Assembly: GCF_050003625.1 (NCBI RefSeq)
Contig: NC_134400.1
Span: 45,060,557 to 45,124,556, forward strand
Direction: 5' to 3'
Length of the DNA: 64,000 nt
Origin: Haematobia irritans
Taxonomy: Eukaryota; Arthropoda; Insecta; Diptera; Muscidae
Shown here: positions 22,022 through 33,532 of the stretch, one piece after another
Layout: every line of letters starts with the position of its first letter
Position numbering within the stretch: the stretch's first letter is position 1
Made by a program: the position numbers and the translations under genes
Notes under the pieces: model-generated
What the model was told of the DNA's origin: nothing
The model's database searches: none
Seen by the model: the letters and a program-made list of their open reading frames with translations, nothing else

Positions 22022-24249
22022 CCCCGGACCTGATGGAATTACTCCGGCGGAGTTACAAGCAGTGACTGACAAAATTATCCCCTGGTTGTCGGCGATATAT
22101 AAAGGATGTATTAACTTATCATATATCCCAGGAAAGTGGAAGGAAACAAAAGTCGTTTTCTTACCTAAAGCGGGAAAAGCCTCTCACTCGAGGGCGAAGG
22201 ATTTCCGACCAATCAGCTTATCCTCATTCCTACTTAAGACTCTGGAGAGGATGATAGATATTTATCTTAGAACTAGCATCGATTCAAGTTTGTTCTCCAA
22301 ACGACAGCATGCTTACTCGAAGGGCAGGTCTACTGAGACCGCTTCATTGAAAGCTCTCTATCTGTCAAAGAATACACAATCGTGGCGTTTCTAGACATCG
22401 AAGGGGCATTCAATAATGTCCATCCGAGCTCGATACTAAATGGACTTGCAATTCTGAATGTTGGTCCATGTATACTTAGGCTGTTAGACGAACTTCTAAT
22501 GAAGAGACGTATTTCAGCCACACTAGGACAAGCAAACATACAAAGGTATGTGAACAGAGGCACTCCCCAAGGAGGAGTTCTATCCCTCTTCTTCTGAATG
22601 TTGCTATAAATAACCTTCTGGTTACCCTAGAAAAAGAAAGGATAAAAGTGGTGGTATACGCAGATGATGTGGCTCTAGCAGTCAGGGGAAAATTCCCATC
22701 CACAATCCGAGATATTATTCAGAGGGCCCTCCGGATGACTGAGAAATGGGCGAAAGACAATGGTCTTGGGGTAAATCCTGCAAAGACAGAATTAGTCATG
22801 TACTGCATAGATCGCAAAACCTCCACGGTTAGGTCCATTTCCTTAGGGGGTATTGAAATTCCCTTTAGTGAGTGTGAAAAATACCTTGGCGTTATTTTGG
22901 ACAGGAAGCTGAACTATAAGCTTAATATTGAAGAAAGGGCGAGAAAAGCAACGGTAGCTTTGTACTCGTGCAAAAAGGCAATAGGGAAAAAGTGGGGACT
23001 AAAACCAAAAATTGTGCATTGGGTATACACGGCAGTGGTTAGATCTATAATGATATATGGTGTTGTAGTCTGGTGGCCGGCACTTCACCAGCCAACAAGT
23101 TTAGACAAAGTTCAGCGTATGGCGTGTTTGTGTATCTCAGGCGCATTCAGCAAGACAGGAGCAAATTCCCTTAATGTCATGATGCATCTATTGCTTCAGA
23201 CATTTTGGCCAAACAGTCAGCTGCAACAACGGCTGTGCGGGTGCGCGAGCTTTCGCTGAGGTCGGAAAAAAGTTACGGTCACAGTTCGGTCCTCAAAATA
23301 ATGCCAGATGTGCCTAACATAGTGGATTGCACTTTAGCGAGTCCACTTTTCGACAAAAAGTTTGAGAATCCCCAACAGTGAGGCGTGGTGCACACAGACC
23401 CCGGGGAATAAAGAATATATAGATTTCTACACTGATGGCTCCAAATTGGATGGTCAATTGGGTTTCGGAGTATATTCTAATGATCTGCAACTTCGAATAG
23501 CGAAAAGATTACCTAATCACTGTAGTGTTTTTCAGGCTGAAATATTAGCAATAAGAGAGGTGGCGAAATGGCTGAGAAGTGATATTCTAAAAAATGTGGG
23601 TATTAATATATACTCAGACGCCAACCTGCAATAAAATCCTTGGACTCTGTGTTCCTCAACTCGAAAACGGCCATCGACTGCCGCAAATCTCTCAATGAGA
23701 TGGCTGAGCAGTACAATATTCAGCTATCTGCCTGGACATAGGAACATACCGGGGAACTGCGAAACGGATGAGTTGGCGAAGCTAGGGACTACCTTACATA
23801 TTCCATGGGAACTAGAATCTGTTGGTATGCCCCTGGCTACCTGCAAGCTCATGCTGCGTGAGAAGGCTGTTATGACGGCAAATGTTCGATGGGGGAATTG
23901 CAAGGGCTGTAACCAAACCAAGCAAATATGGCCCCATTTAAACTTAAACCGCACACTAGATATGCTAGTGTTCTCGAGACGTCAGATATCACTCCTGATA
24001 TCTGCTATAACGGGTCGCTGCTTGATAGGCGATTTTGCAAAAACTATAGGCGCAAAGTACAATGACTACTTTATGAGCTGTCATGATGCGGAGGAAAAGG
24101 AATCAATTAAACACCTCTTGTGTGTGTGTCCTGCATTTTGTGTAAAGCGTAAGCAACTTTTAGGAGCATATAGCTTCAGATTACTGGCGGATCTGGAAAA
24201 CGTTAACTTACACAGAAAAAAATTTCACGAAAAATTTTCCAATTAAAAT
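22022..24249 (+). pseudogene. LINE ORF2 remnant: reverse transcriptase and RNase H
   Basis: Successive frames give RT motifs: FLPKAGKASHSR, then FRPISLSSFLLKTLERM, then FLDIEGAFNNVHPSS, GTPQGGVLS and the catalytic VYADDVAL. These are followed by the thumb (KYLGVILDRKLNY), an RNase H domain (FYTDGSKLDG, FQAEILAIREV) and a Cys/His-rich C-terminus (CKGCNQTKQ). Frame changes occur near 22390, 22600, 23250, 23360 and 23635-23720, and a stretch after GRSTET is deleted. No functional product. The family looks like the RNase H-bearing LOA/I/R1 group; the exact clade is uncertain. Confidence 0.85.
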
Positions 24250-24495
24250 TTTAATTGAGTTTTAAAAAATATTCAATTAAAAATTTAATTGAATCAACAA
24301 ATTTTTTAATTGAAACAAAAATTAATCACGAAAATTAATAGTATCAATTAATTTTTTAATTGAATCAATTAATTTTTTAATTGACCTTCAATTAATTTTT
24401 TAATTGATACTATCATTTCTGTGATTGAAGACATTTCAATTAAAAATTAATTGGATCAATTAATTTCGTGATTGAATCAGATTTTTTTTTGTGTG
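24211..24495. mobile_element. TA-site MITE inserted in LINE copy A
   Basis: A 285-bp element with ends CACAGAAAAAAA and TTTTTTTTGTGTG, flanked by TA on both sides (24209-24210, 24496-24497). The empty site is present in LINE copy B at about 46655 (gttaacttaagcagtctgc). The interior is built of AATTAAAAATTAATTG-like words. A related copy lies at 51495-51680. Confidence 0.9.
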
Positions 24496-24577
24496 TAAGC
24501 AGTCTGCTAATGTTTTTTGAACAATCTGGTTGGTTCAACAAAGAAAAATAATCAAGAAAGTTCAGCGGTTAAAACTA

Positions 24578-25512
24578 CACGGATGAAAAAGACTGTTTTT
24601 CATATGTTTGGCTATAAACATTATATGTTTGGAACACAAATTTTTAAACACAATATTTTTGAGTGCAAGCATATAATGTTCATAAACTAGCATAACATGT
24701 TTGGGACATATATGTTAATATGTTAGAAAATATTATGTTTGGGACATAAAATGTTTTTAAATATAATATGCTTGGATGCAAACATATATTAATTTAGAAA
24801 TAGCCTATAAACATATTGAATTAAGTTGGTGGTTGTTGCTTGTTATTACAAAATTAACATTTTATTTTTCCTTGGGCAATTGATCAGCTACTTCTTTGAT
24901 CCTTACAAACTGTGTGGTCCGCTGTTCGAATCCCCGTCCGGCAAAAGGTAAAATTAAAATAAATAAAAAATCATACAATTGAATAATTTCTTCTACAATG
25001 TTTGTATTACAGATAAAGGTGCTAAGAACTAAAAAATCTCGTGGAAGTGAGAAAGATGTGGGGGAATATACAATTGGGCAGAAACAAAATTTTGAGCATT
25101 CAGGTCGAAAACCTATGTTGTTAGCACCTATATTACCTGTTTATTTTCATAATTCATTATGATTGTAAATATATAAATAAATAAATAAAATTTTGAGCAC
25201 AATATTGTTTGGGATAACTTTTTTTAAGCATATAATATTTTTGGGTGCAAAATGCTTCCAAACATATTATATGTTCACATAATAACATATTGTTTTTTGG
25301 AAGACAACATTATTGAATTTGGATGCAAAAATACAAAATGTTTGGAAATTGACTACCCAAACATATATTGTTTAGACCAATATGCTTTCAAACATATTAT
25401 ATATTGGAAGAGATCAAACATATAAATGTTTGGGCAATAGCCAAAAATGTATATGCTTGAAGCAAAATATGTTTGGGAGTATATGTTACAGAAGCGATTT
25501 TTTGTGAGCGTG
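24578..25512. mobile_element. TA-site TIR element with internal tRNA-like sequence
   Basis: A 935-bp element with inverted ends CACGGATGAAAAA and ...TTTTTTGTGAGCGTG and TA duplications at 24576-24577 and 25513-25514. The empty site is seen in LINE copy B (ggttaaaagtagaagtg, about 46723). Subterminal regions are rich in ATATGTTTGG / CCAAACATAT words. Near the middle (about 24880-24950) is a degraded tRNA-like segment with a B-box-like GTTCGAATCCCC, better preserved in the copy at 28285-30076. Confidence 0.85.
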
Positions 25513-25694
25513 TAGAAGTGCCCATATGTAATAGGTACTTTTAGTTAATGTGAGCCGGAATCTTAATCAGGCTGCCACTTTAACCTAACCTAACATGGTT
25601 GCTATAAACATATTACATGTTCCCCGTCAAAATAACATTTTGTTTTTGAAGCATGTTTGGGGTGATCATATTCCTCCTCTGGGCGTTGTTTGTC

Positions 25695-25803
25695 ATTGAA
25701 AATACATATTTTGAGGTGTGTCAATCGATTATTTGTGTTTTCCGATTAAAAATACATATTTTGAGGTGTGTCAATCGATTTTTTTGTGTTTTCCGATTAA
25801 AAG
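25695..25803 (+). repeat. Tandem duplication, about 55-bp unit
   Basis: 'aatacatattttgaggtgtg' and 'tcaatcgatt' occur twice, starting near 25699 and 25752. The apparent open frame over it (25653-25892) is a product of the duplication. Confidence 0.7.
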
Positions 25804-25939
25804 TCCATATTGGACTTAATGCCCATTATAACGAAAATTTCATTCATATACCGAAACTACAGTTGTGGCCTATGTTACTTATGAGAGCATAATGTAATCA
25901 ATCGAAAAGGATTCCTAATATAATTTTCGAGGCCGTTTC

Positions 25940-26145
25940 TAGCGACCCAAATTCCAGGTCAATAAAAATGAAATTATTCCACCAATAAGATTTGTATTAA
26001 GTTCGAGTTTAGCCGATGAAATCAATTTTTGCGAACTTTATTATAACTTGAGAGCGAATGACAGCAACAATTATATAGTATATTATCTTTAAAATGATTT
26101 ATTAAAGAAAAGTAACCGTGAAAAATGGCCATTTTAGCGTGATAA
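25940..26145. mobile_element. Truncated copy of the TTAA palindromic MITE
   Basis: Shares 'attaagttcgagtttagccg', 'attataacttga' and 'ttattaaagaaaagtaaccg' with the array at 62459-63740, but both termini are degraded. Confidence 0.6.
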
Positions 26146-26164
26146 TGCGGTCTTTGGTGATGTA

Positions 26165-26488
26165 TAGTGGCAACCCGATATTTCAGGCTAACTTCAGTTC
26201 ATTGTAATACCAGAGCGGTTAACTTCTCTCTTATAATTGAGTTCAGCTCAGCCCGATTCTATGTTCAGCTCAATGACAAGGGACCTCCTTTTTATAACCT
26301 CCTTTTTATAACCAAGTCCAAATTGCGATGAAACCACTTAGAGAAGCTTTGAAACACTCAGCAATGTCACCACCAGCATTACTGAGAGGGAACTCAAAAA
26401 CTGTTTGGTGTTTGGTCGCAACTGGGATTGAACCCATAATCCTTTGTATGCAATGCGGGCATGCTAAAGATTGCACCACCGTGATTCC
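26165..26488 (-). mobile_element. tRNA-headed SINE, diverged
   Basis: Minus-strand copy of the same SINE with many substitutions, an 18-bp internal duplication (cctcctttttataacctcct... at 26283-26314) and no clear CCTAA tail. The tRNA-like head lies at the right end (ttgcaccaccgtgattcc). Confidence 0.75.
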
Positions 26489-27950
26489 GTAGTTAACACC
26501 GGCCTTTAAAAGCAATTATTTCATATCTTTTTTATATCCGATACAGCGTGTTAGCAATATAAGAAATCGATAACATCGTCCTAACGAAACTTCGCTTACT
26601 AAATTATGAACATTTTCGCTTTAATGCTTTGTACTAAGTTTTTCTCTGCGAAAAACGACATTTATCCCATATACATGGTTCTTAACTTATTTGTGCAAAA
26701 TAATATACCAGCCTATTTTGCCGTGCGAAATTTTCAGATTTGTTTCACTATATTTTCGAAAAAAAAGTTCAAAAGAAATATTTTGCAGTTATTCTGTCAT
26801 ACCCTTCTTGGAGGCAAATTATAAACAAACGATAATGGCGGCTAACGGCATTATCGATAGAAAAAAACCATACTTTTGTTATGGGTAATGAAATTTTCAC
26901 TAGAGGTGCATACCGGTCCTAAACCCTTAAATCGATAACATCGTCGTAACAAAAATTCGCTTGCAAAAGTTGTTATGCATTTATAGGCATAATTTTTCTT
27001 CAATGCTTAGTACTAAGTTCATTTTTGCAATAAAATGAATATCAGCATTTATCACAGTGAAAGGGTTGTTAACTTGTTTGTGAGAAATAATATGCCTGTC
27101 TATATTTCCGTACGAAAATTTCTAAGTAGCATTATTATTTGTTCATTGCATTATTATTTGTTCGAAAACAAAAAAAAATCAGGGCAAAGATTTCGCAGTT
27201 ATTTCGCGCAAACGTTTTTATATGGCAGTAACAAACATTTCGTTTGCGTGACGATAATGCAGTTCTATCATGTCTTCTTATGGAAGCAACATATAAACAA
27301 TCGATAATAACTCGTTGCGGAATTTTCGATAGCAATAAATTTCTTATGTGTACCCTCACTAGAGGTGCATTCTGGGGTTTAGGTCCGCAAACGAAATTTC
27401 CGTTAAATGTGCATGTCGTAGTTTAGAACTGGTATTTTCATTTGCGTGCCGATAACACAGTTTTCTCATGATTTTTACGGGAGCAAAATGTAAGAAATTG
27501 ATAAGAATTCCTTCTTTTAGCGAACATTTCCACTATGACTTCTACACTGAAAAATATTATGTTGAGCAAAAATATTTTTGGTATTTAAAAAAACGAATGG
27601 GAGGTTTGCTTAGCATAGAAGGCGCATTTCTCTGATACAAAGTTTTTTGCTTGACCTTATAGTTAGCGCTTGGACTTTAATATGAAAGAAAATTCTATGC
27701 AACTGAGGTCTATTTCTCCTAAATTCGATGATTTTTTTATAATTTGACTATAAAAGAAAAAAAAACAAAAAGAGGAGTTATCTTTGAAGACTATTTTTTA
27801 AAGCTGAGCTTGTAAATTCAAATTGTTGTTAAGACAATTTTAATGAACTTTGATAACACATGGTGAAAAAAGCACAAAAAACTCATAAAAAATACAAATT
27901 TTTCTTAAGAAAATTGCATCTTAAATACATCCCTAATGTCATGCTCGACT
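26489..27950. other. Intron sequence with repeat words and a MITE-like start
   Basis: Contains the recurring words 'actagaggtgcat' (26898, 27358), shared with 30820, 33965-34055 and 35950, marking an old MITE family. From 27545 a CACTGAAAAATATT end begins sequence related to 8080-8309. Open frames here overlap each other in several phases and resemble nothing known. Confidence 0.45.
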
Positions 27951-29505
27951 GACTTGGGAAGCGTTGCCAATTTAGCTCTTTTCCCACTAGATTTGGCTTT
28001 TTTTGAAGACGTTTAGCGGGAAAAAATGCATTTAGCTTTTAGCTTTTTTTCTGGCTTTTTTTCATGACCCTTTTAGCTATTTTTGGCTTTTTTTCGACAT
28101 GTTTCTATTGAAATATGGATAAATCGGCGTTTTTATCTAAGCCTGTTTTCCTTGTCCAAAAGACGATAAAGTCGTTTTGTCCTTATAATTAAGTGATTCA
28201 ACTTAAAAATGGGTATGTTTTCATGAAGGAAGGAAGAATTAATGAAATAGTCTTTAAATGTGAGGAGTTTTTGCATCTTAACCACACTCTTAGAAAAATA
28301 TGTTTTTCATATGTTCCGATATAAACAAAATGTGTTTCGGGCACAATTTTAAAACACAATATATTTAAGTGCAAACATGTAATGTTCCTAAACTAACACT
28401 AAATGTTTGGGACATCTATGTTAATATGTTAGAATATATTATGTTTGGGGCATGAATGTTTCATAAAAATCATATGTGTGAATACAAACATATATAAATT
28501 TACAAATTTCAACTAAACATACATATGTTGTGATATTTTATTCAAAGCGACAGAGAGAGTATAGAGAGAAATAGAGATGGAAACCGGGAGAGTTGACGAA
28601 AGATATCAATATAACACAGCAAAAGAGTCAAAAGAGAACAATTTCTGTGAAACCGCTTGTATGTTGTTTCGGAAAACTGTTTTATGATAAGGCCAAAAAT
28701 TTGATATGTTTAAGTCTAAATATTATTTAATTTGAATAAAGAGAATATACATTCTGAACCAAGAGAATAGACATTTGAAAAACAAACAGCTTATGTTTTC
28801 GCCTTGAGAGCAGCATTTTATGTATGTGTGGACATGTGTTTTGTTTATCATTTTGGCATTATTTTTTTCTTGGTTCGTTAAAAGAAATCAGGGGTCTTCA
28901 TAAAAATAACGAAAGGGCACTATACTCTTTTTAGAGTTGGGACAGTAAAATGAAATAAGGAGGAAATAGTGAAAAATTACACAGTAAAATGTAAAAAAAA
29001 CAAAGTTTAGTTTCTCTTTGTTAAAAAGTAGTCCACGAGGAGTTGACGGACACCATCAAATATAAAAGCGGGCATTAAGATCGACTTTTACAGCTAAAAC
29101 AATTTAAAAAGTTTATTTTCTTTAAAATGAATTATTAAAGAAAAATAAAAGGAATTTTAGAGCGATGGTGTTAAATGCTAGTAAAAAACTGTTCACTCCT
29201 AAATAAATTTATGTTTATATTATAAAATTATGTATGTATGTTTATACTCTACTCCACGTTCTTCTTTTGTTAGTTTTTGAATTCCTTCCAAATTTTAAAG
29301 TTTTGTACAAAAACAGTTTTTTATTACAAGATTGTTATTTTTGCAATAAAAAATAATATTTTATCCAAAAATCATTCAATTTCGTTTATATCAAGCACTG
29401 TTACTGACTATAAATCTTTAATAACGCACATTTCGATGTTTCATTTAAAAAAATTAATATAGTATAAATATAAATGTGTAAATTAAAAAAAAAAAAAAAA
29501 AAAAA

Positions 29506-29581
29506 TGTTCGGTCGGAGCAGGGATTGAACCCACGACCCTTTGCATGCAAGGCAGACATGCTAACCACTGCTCCACGTGGC
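29506..29581 (-). repeat. tRNA-like head fragment next to a poly(A) run
   Basis: On the minus strand: GCCACGTGGAGCAGTGGTTA, then a B-box-like GGGTTCAATCCC and 'gaccgaaca', then a run of about 20 T. This resembles the head of the tRNA-derived SINE family but without body and tail. A T-run directly downstream could act as a pol III terminator; it may be an independent short insertion. Confidence 0.55.
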
Positions 29582-29696
29582 AAACAAATGTATTTTTCTG
29601 TTAAATAATGTTATGTTTGCATGGGCTCGTGGGCGCTGCAAACTATGCTATATAAATGTAACTTAAAACGATAATTATCTACTGGTGACTATAACA

Positions 29697-29775
29697 GCTA
29701 CGTAGCCCAGTGGATAGTGTGTTGGCTTACAAACTGTATGGTCCTCGGTTCGATTCTCCGTGCAGGCGAAAGGTA
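29697..29775 (+). repeat. tRNA-like sequence inside a TIR element
   Basis: An A-box-like TAGCCCAGTGGATAGTG and a B-box GGTTCGATTCTCC are spaced as in tRNA genes. The anticodon-arm region reads 'ggcttacaaactgtatggtcc'. The acceptor stem does not pair properly, so it is tRNA-derived rather than a tRNA gene. Confidence 0.55.
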
Positions 29776-30778
29776 AAATTTAAAAAATTTATAAAAGTGA
29801 ATAATTTCTTCAACATTATTTGTATTACAGAGAAAGGTGCCAATAACTAAAAAATTTCGTGGAAGTGAAAATTACGAGTATGTTAGGGAATGAGCACAAT
29901 CGTGTTTGGGAAAATTCTTCCAAGCATATAATATTTTTGGTTCAAAATGCTTCCAAACATATAATATGTTCACATAAAACAAACATATTAATGTTTCGGC
30001 AGTATGCAATAATATATGTGCTTCCTGCAAAATATGTTTGGAACATATGTTAAAGAAGCGATTTTTTTTGAGGGTGCACAAACCAAAATAGCGTTCAAAA
30101 ATAGAAGATGTTTTTCAACACTTTATTTTAAAAACGTATATATACAATAATTTCTACTTGAAGTCGAGTATGAATTTGGAAATTTAAGTTGGCGTTAGCA
30201 CGTTTTTAAAGCACTTTGATAGCTCATGAAGAAAAGGAAAATGTTTTTACTGGGAAATGTAAACTATAGGTATTTTCTACAATTTAAATAAAAGTAATGT
30301 ATTTCGAATTTTTCACAATTTCAAAACCAAACTAAAATTTTATTTAAAAAAATGACAAATCATTTTTTTACCAAATCCAAAGCATGCTTAGATCATTTAA
30401 TATTTTAAAATAACAAGTAAATAAAATAGAGGTGTTGGGAAGGTAGCTCCCACAAAACGAAGGACTTCCAGTAAAAAATTTGTGATAGTAATCAAAATGT
30501 ATCGAATACGCAAACAGAGCTAATATGCCTTAGATATTGTTACAGTCTCACAGAAGTGGAATTAAAATGAAAATAATATGCATTGTAAGTGAAATAAAGC
30601 CTTTAAGTTTGTTAAATTTCAATCAAAAATGTGACTTTTGATACAAAAAAATTAGCTTTTTTTCTAACTATTTTTTAGCATTTTTTAGCTTTTTAGCTAT
30701 TTTTTGGGCAAATCTAGCGGTTTTTGGTGAAACAATTCTGGCAACGCTGGACTTGGGTCACATTCAACACCATTCACA

Positions 30779-30868
30779 ATCATTAGTTTAAAGGCGGTAT
30801 GCACGTCTAACGAAAATTCCCATCATTAGTTTAAAAGCGGTATGCACCTCTAACGAAAATCCCCATAC
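30779..30868 (+). repeat. Tandem duplication, about 49-bp unit
   Basis: 'catcattagtttaaa.gcggt' plus 'atgcac.tctaacgaaaat' occurs twice in succession, just right of the hAT-like element. Confidence 0.7.
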
Positions 30869-31042
30869 CTATTAGAAATCTATATTTGCTAAAGAAAATA
30901 CGATTATGGTGGTTATCGACTAATTACATTTTGCTCTCATAAGAAACATTGGCAAAAATGTGTTATTGGCTTTTAGCAAAAGAAAACAGTTTATTTTCAT
31001 TAAATGATTTTTTTCATTCATCCATACACATTAGTAAAAAAA

Positions 31043-32602
31043 CAAGTAAGGAAAGTCTAAAGTCGGGCGGGGCCGACTATATTATACCCTGCACCACTTT
31101 TTAGATCTAAATTTTCGATACCATATCACATCCGTCAAATCTGTTGGGGGTTATATATAAAGGTTTGTCCCAAATACATACATTTAAATATCACAAAATC
31201 TATAGACTCAAAATTTAATGCCCTAGATGTTAGTAAAAAAACTATGGGAAACATTTAAATTTGAAGCAATTTTAAGGAAACTTCGCTAAAGTTTATTTAT
31301 GATTTATCGCTCGATATATATGTATTAGAAGTTTAGGAAAATTAGAGTCATAGGCAAAATTTCAACTAAATCGGAGCAAAAAATTGGCCTCTGTGGTCAT
31401 ATGAGTGTCAATCGGGCGAAAGCTATATATGGGAGTTATATCTAAATCTGAACCGATTTCAACCAAATTTGGCCCGCATAGCTAAAATGCTAATTCTACT
31501 CCCTGTGCAAAATTTCAATTAAACCGGAGTTAAAAATTGGCCTCTGTGGTCATATGAGTGTAAATCGGGCGAAAGCTATATATGGGAGATATATCTAAAT
31601 CTGAACCGATTTCAACCAAATTTGGCACGCATAGCTACAATGCTAATTTTACTACCTGTGCAAAATTTCAACTAAATCGGGGCAAAAAATTGGTCTCTGT
31701 GGTCATATGAGTGTAAATCGGCCGAAAGCTATATATTGGAGCTATATCTAAATCTTAACCGATTTCAACCAAATTTGGCACGCATAGCTACAATGCTAAT
31801 TTTACTACCTGTGCAAAATTTCAACTAAATCGGAGCAAAAAATTGGTCTCTGTGATCATATGAGTGTAAATCGGCCGAAAGCTATATATTGGAGCTATAT
31901 CTAAATCTTAACCGATTTCAACCAAATTTAGCACGCATAGCTACAATGCTAATTCTACTCCCTGTGCAAAATTTCAACCAAATTGGCGTAATACTCTGGC
32001 TTCTGGGACCGTATTAGTCCATATCGGGCGAAAGATATATATGGGAGCTATATCTAAATCTGAACCGATTTCAATAAAATTTGGCACACTTGGCTCACTA
32101 CTAATTGTACTCCTAGTGCAAAATTTCAATCAAATCGGGGTAAAATTCTGGCTTCTGGGACCATATTAGTCCATATCGGGCGATAGATATATATGGGAGC
32201 TATCTCTAAATCTGAACCGATTTCAATAAAATTTGGCACACTTGACTATAGTACTAATTGTTCTTCTTGTGCAAAATTTTAAGCAAATTAGAGTAAAACT
32301 CTGGCTTCTGGGGCCATATAAGTCCATATCGGGCGAAATATATATATGGGAGCTATATCTAAATCTGAGCCAAAACACATACTTGTGCCAAATTTGAAGT
32401 CGATGGCACTAAAATTGCGACCTGGACTTCGATTACAAAAATGTGTTCACGGACAGGCGGACATGGCTGTATCGACTCAGGAGCCCACCCTGAGCATTTT
32501 TGCCAAAGGCACCATGTGTCTATCTCGTCTCCTTCTGGGTGTTGCAAACATATGCGCTAACTTATAATACCCTGTTCCACAGTGTGGCGCAAGGTATAAT
32601 TA
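31043..32602 (+). mobile_element. Helentron-like family 1, full-length copy
   Basis: The 5' end has 'aagtaaggaaagtctaaagtc' and a hairpin around GGGCGGGGCC. The middle has about seven 153-bp units, each carrying 'tatatgggagctatatctaa' and 'aaatttggcac'. The 3' part has 'tgttcacggacaggcggaca' and 'atcgactcaggagccc', and the end is 'taccctgttccacagtgtgg..aggtataa'. It sits within the FBXL16 intron, 60 bases upstream of the last exon. Confidence 0.8.
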
Positions 32603-32661
32603 ATATTGCAAACTTTATTACATGACTTGCTATCTATTAATTTTCATCAATCTCATTTCAG

Positions 32662-32959
32662 ATGCGTTCACATCACGGACATTGGAGTCGGTTACATTTC
32701 CACCATGCTATCATTGACCGCCCTATTTCTTCGCTGGTGTTCGCAGGTGCGTGATTTCGGACTGCAACATTTGTGCTCAATGCGGAATCTACAGGTACTC
32801 TCATTGGCTGGTTGCCCTTTGCTCACCTCCTCTGGTCTCTCCAGTCTCATACAACTAAGACATTTACAAGAATTGGAACTGACTAATTGTCCGGGTGCTT
32901 CGCAGGAACTATTTGAATATTTGAAAGATCATTTACCACGTTGTTTGATAATTGAATAA
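32662..32959 (+). CDS. FBXL16: FBXL16-type F-box/LRR protein, last exon
   Basis: The exon starts after acceptor 'tctcatttcag'. Its first base completes the Arg codon left open by the 21276 donor, giving LDR-CVHITD. It adds further LRRs ([39 protein letters not shown]) and ends [10 protein letters not shown] before TAA (32957-32959). That C-terminus is the recognisable FBXL16 signature. With the exon at 21081 about 163 residues of the protein are in the window. A polyadenylation signal AATAAA lies at 33184-33189. Confidence 0.85.
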
Positions 32960-33210
32960 TTATCGAAAAGTAAAAAGAAAATACTTGATTTTATTACTAC
33001 TGCAATTACCTGTAGATTTTTTTGTATTTAATTTAAATTTATGTTAATTTCATAAATGTAAGAACAAAAAGAAGAAGAAGAAACCAAAAACAAATCTAAT
33101 TATACTACTACGTTTTTTTAAAAGATAACTTATTTAGTTCCTTTAGAGTGCAAGCTAATTTTTTCGGATATTATTTGAATTTGAATAAATTCTTTACTAT
33201 TTCAATCAAT
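32960..33210 (+). other. FBXL16 3' UTR (putative)
   Basis: A/T-rich sequence between the stop codon and AATAAA at 33184-33189. The end point is inferred from that signal alone. Confidence 0.5.
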
Positions 33211-33532
33211 GTAATGTATGGGTATATTTTGTTTCTGTGATTTTAGATTTTAAGTTGGTTTTGATTTGTAAAAAAAAACAATCACGAATTATTATTAATA
33301 TTCAGCTGTTATTAGCTGTGATTTTTTTTATTGCTCTAGATGCAAATCTGTTCGCATATGTATTTTGACGGCATGATGTTATGTGGCATCCCTTAAACAG
33401 GTGACTAAAATTTTTTGATGAAGTTATCCGTCATCTAGGCTGTTTACTTTTTTGAAATTACTGCAAAGTTTGCCAAGAATATGGGATTAGCAGTGCAATA
33501 TTCTGCAAAATTTTATGAGAAATTTACACCTA

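Larger units (their letters stand above)
22022..25591 (+). mobile_element. LINE copy A, 5'-truncated
   Basis: Starts within the reverse-transcriptase fingers (GPDGITP...) and ends with a CCTAA tail. Target duplication: taacatggctg (22011-22021) and taacatggttg (25591-25601). About 90% similar by eye to the full copy at 41935-46851. Its 3' part is interrupted by two further insertions (24211-24495 and 24578-25512). Relative to copy B it lacks about 28 bases of the tail (gtatcacaatgg..gtctaag). Confidence 0.85.
21871..25684. mobile_element. MITE split by a LINE
   Basis: The left half (21871-22021) aligns with the left half of the MITE at 16968 (gttacc...aaacatgtttc.aaagcaaaatg). The right half (25592-25684) aligns with its right half (ggtgatcatattcctcctctggg). 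Between them lies LINE copy A with duplicated target taacatggctg / taacatggttg. Confidence 0.7.
28285..30076. mobile_element. TIR element with internal tRNA-like sequence, longer copy
   Basis: Same family as 24578-25512: ends CACTCTTAGAAAAA and ...TTTTTTTTGAGGGTG with subterminal ATATGTTT words. The intact part of the centre is the tRNA-like block at 29697-29775 followed by 'ataatttcttcaac..ttgtattacag' and 'ttcgtggaagtg', which also follow the tRNA-like remnant in the shorter copy. It includes an extra tRNA-like fragment at 29506-29581. Confidence 0.7.
27959..30749. mobile_element. hAT-like element containing another transposon
   Basis: Ends are (A/C)AGCGTTGCCA at 27959 and TGGCAACGCT to 30749, flanked by an exact 8-bp duplication gacttggg (27951-27958 and 30750-30757). 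Just inside both ends are T-rich 'tttagctttttt' tracts. No hAT transposase is visible, so it is non-autonomous. The bulk of its length is the TIR element at 28285-30076. Confidence 0.75.
21277..32661 (+). other. FBXL16 intron, 11.4 kb, filled with transposons
   Basis: Lies between two exons whose partial codons join exactly (AG + A gives Arg). It contains a split MITE, a LINE, two TA-site insertions, a SINE, a hAT-like element and a Helentron-like element. Spans such as 21300-21870 and 26489-27540 hold no recognised feature beyond the 'gaggtgcataccgg' repeat words near 26895-27370. Confidence 0.8.

Noticed and set aside
29697..29775. Possible functional tRNA gene
   Set aside because: A- and B-boxes are present, but acceptor and anticodon arms do not fold properly, and the same block is a degraded part of a repeated element.
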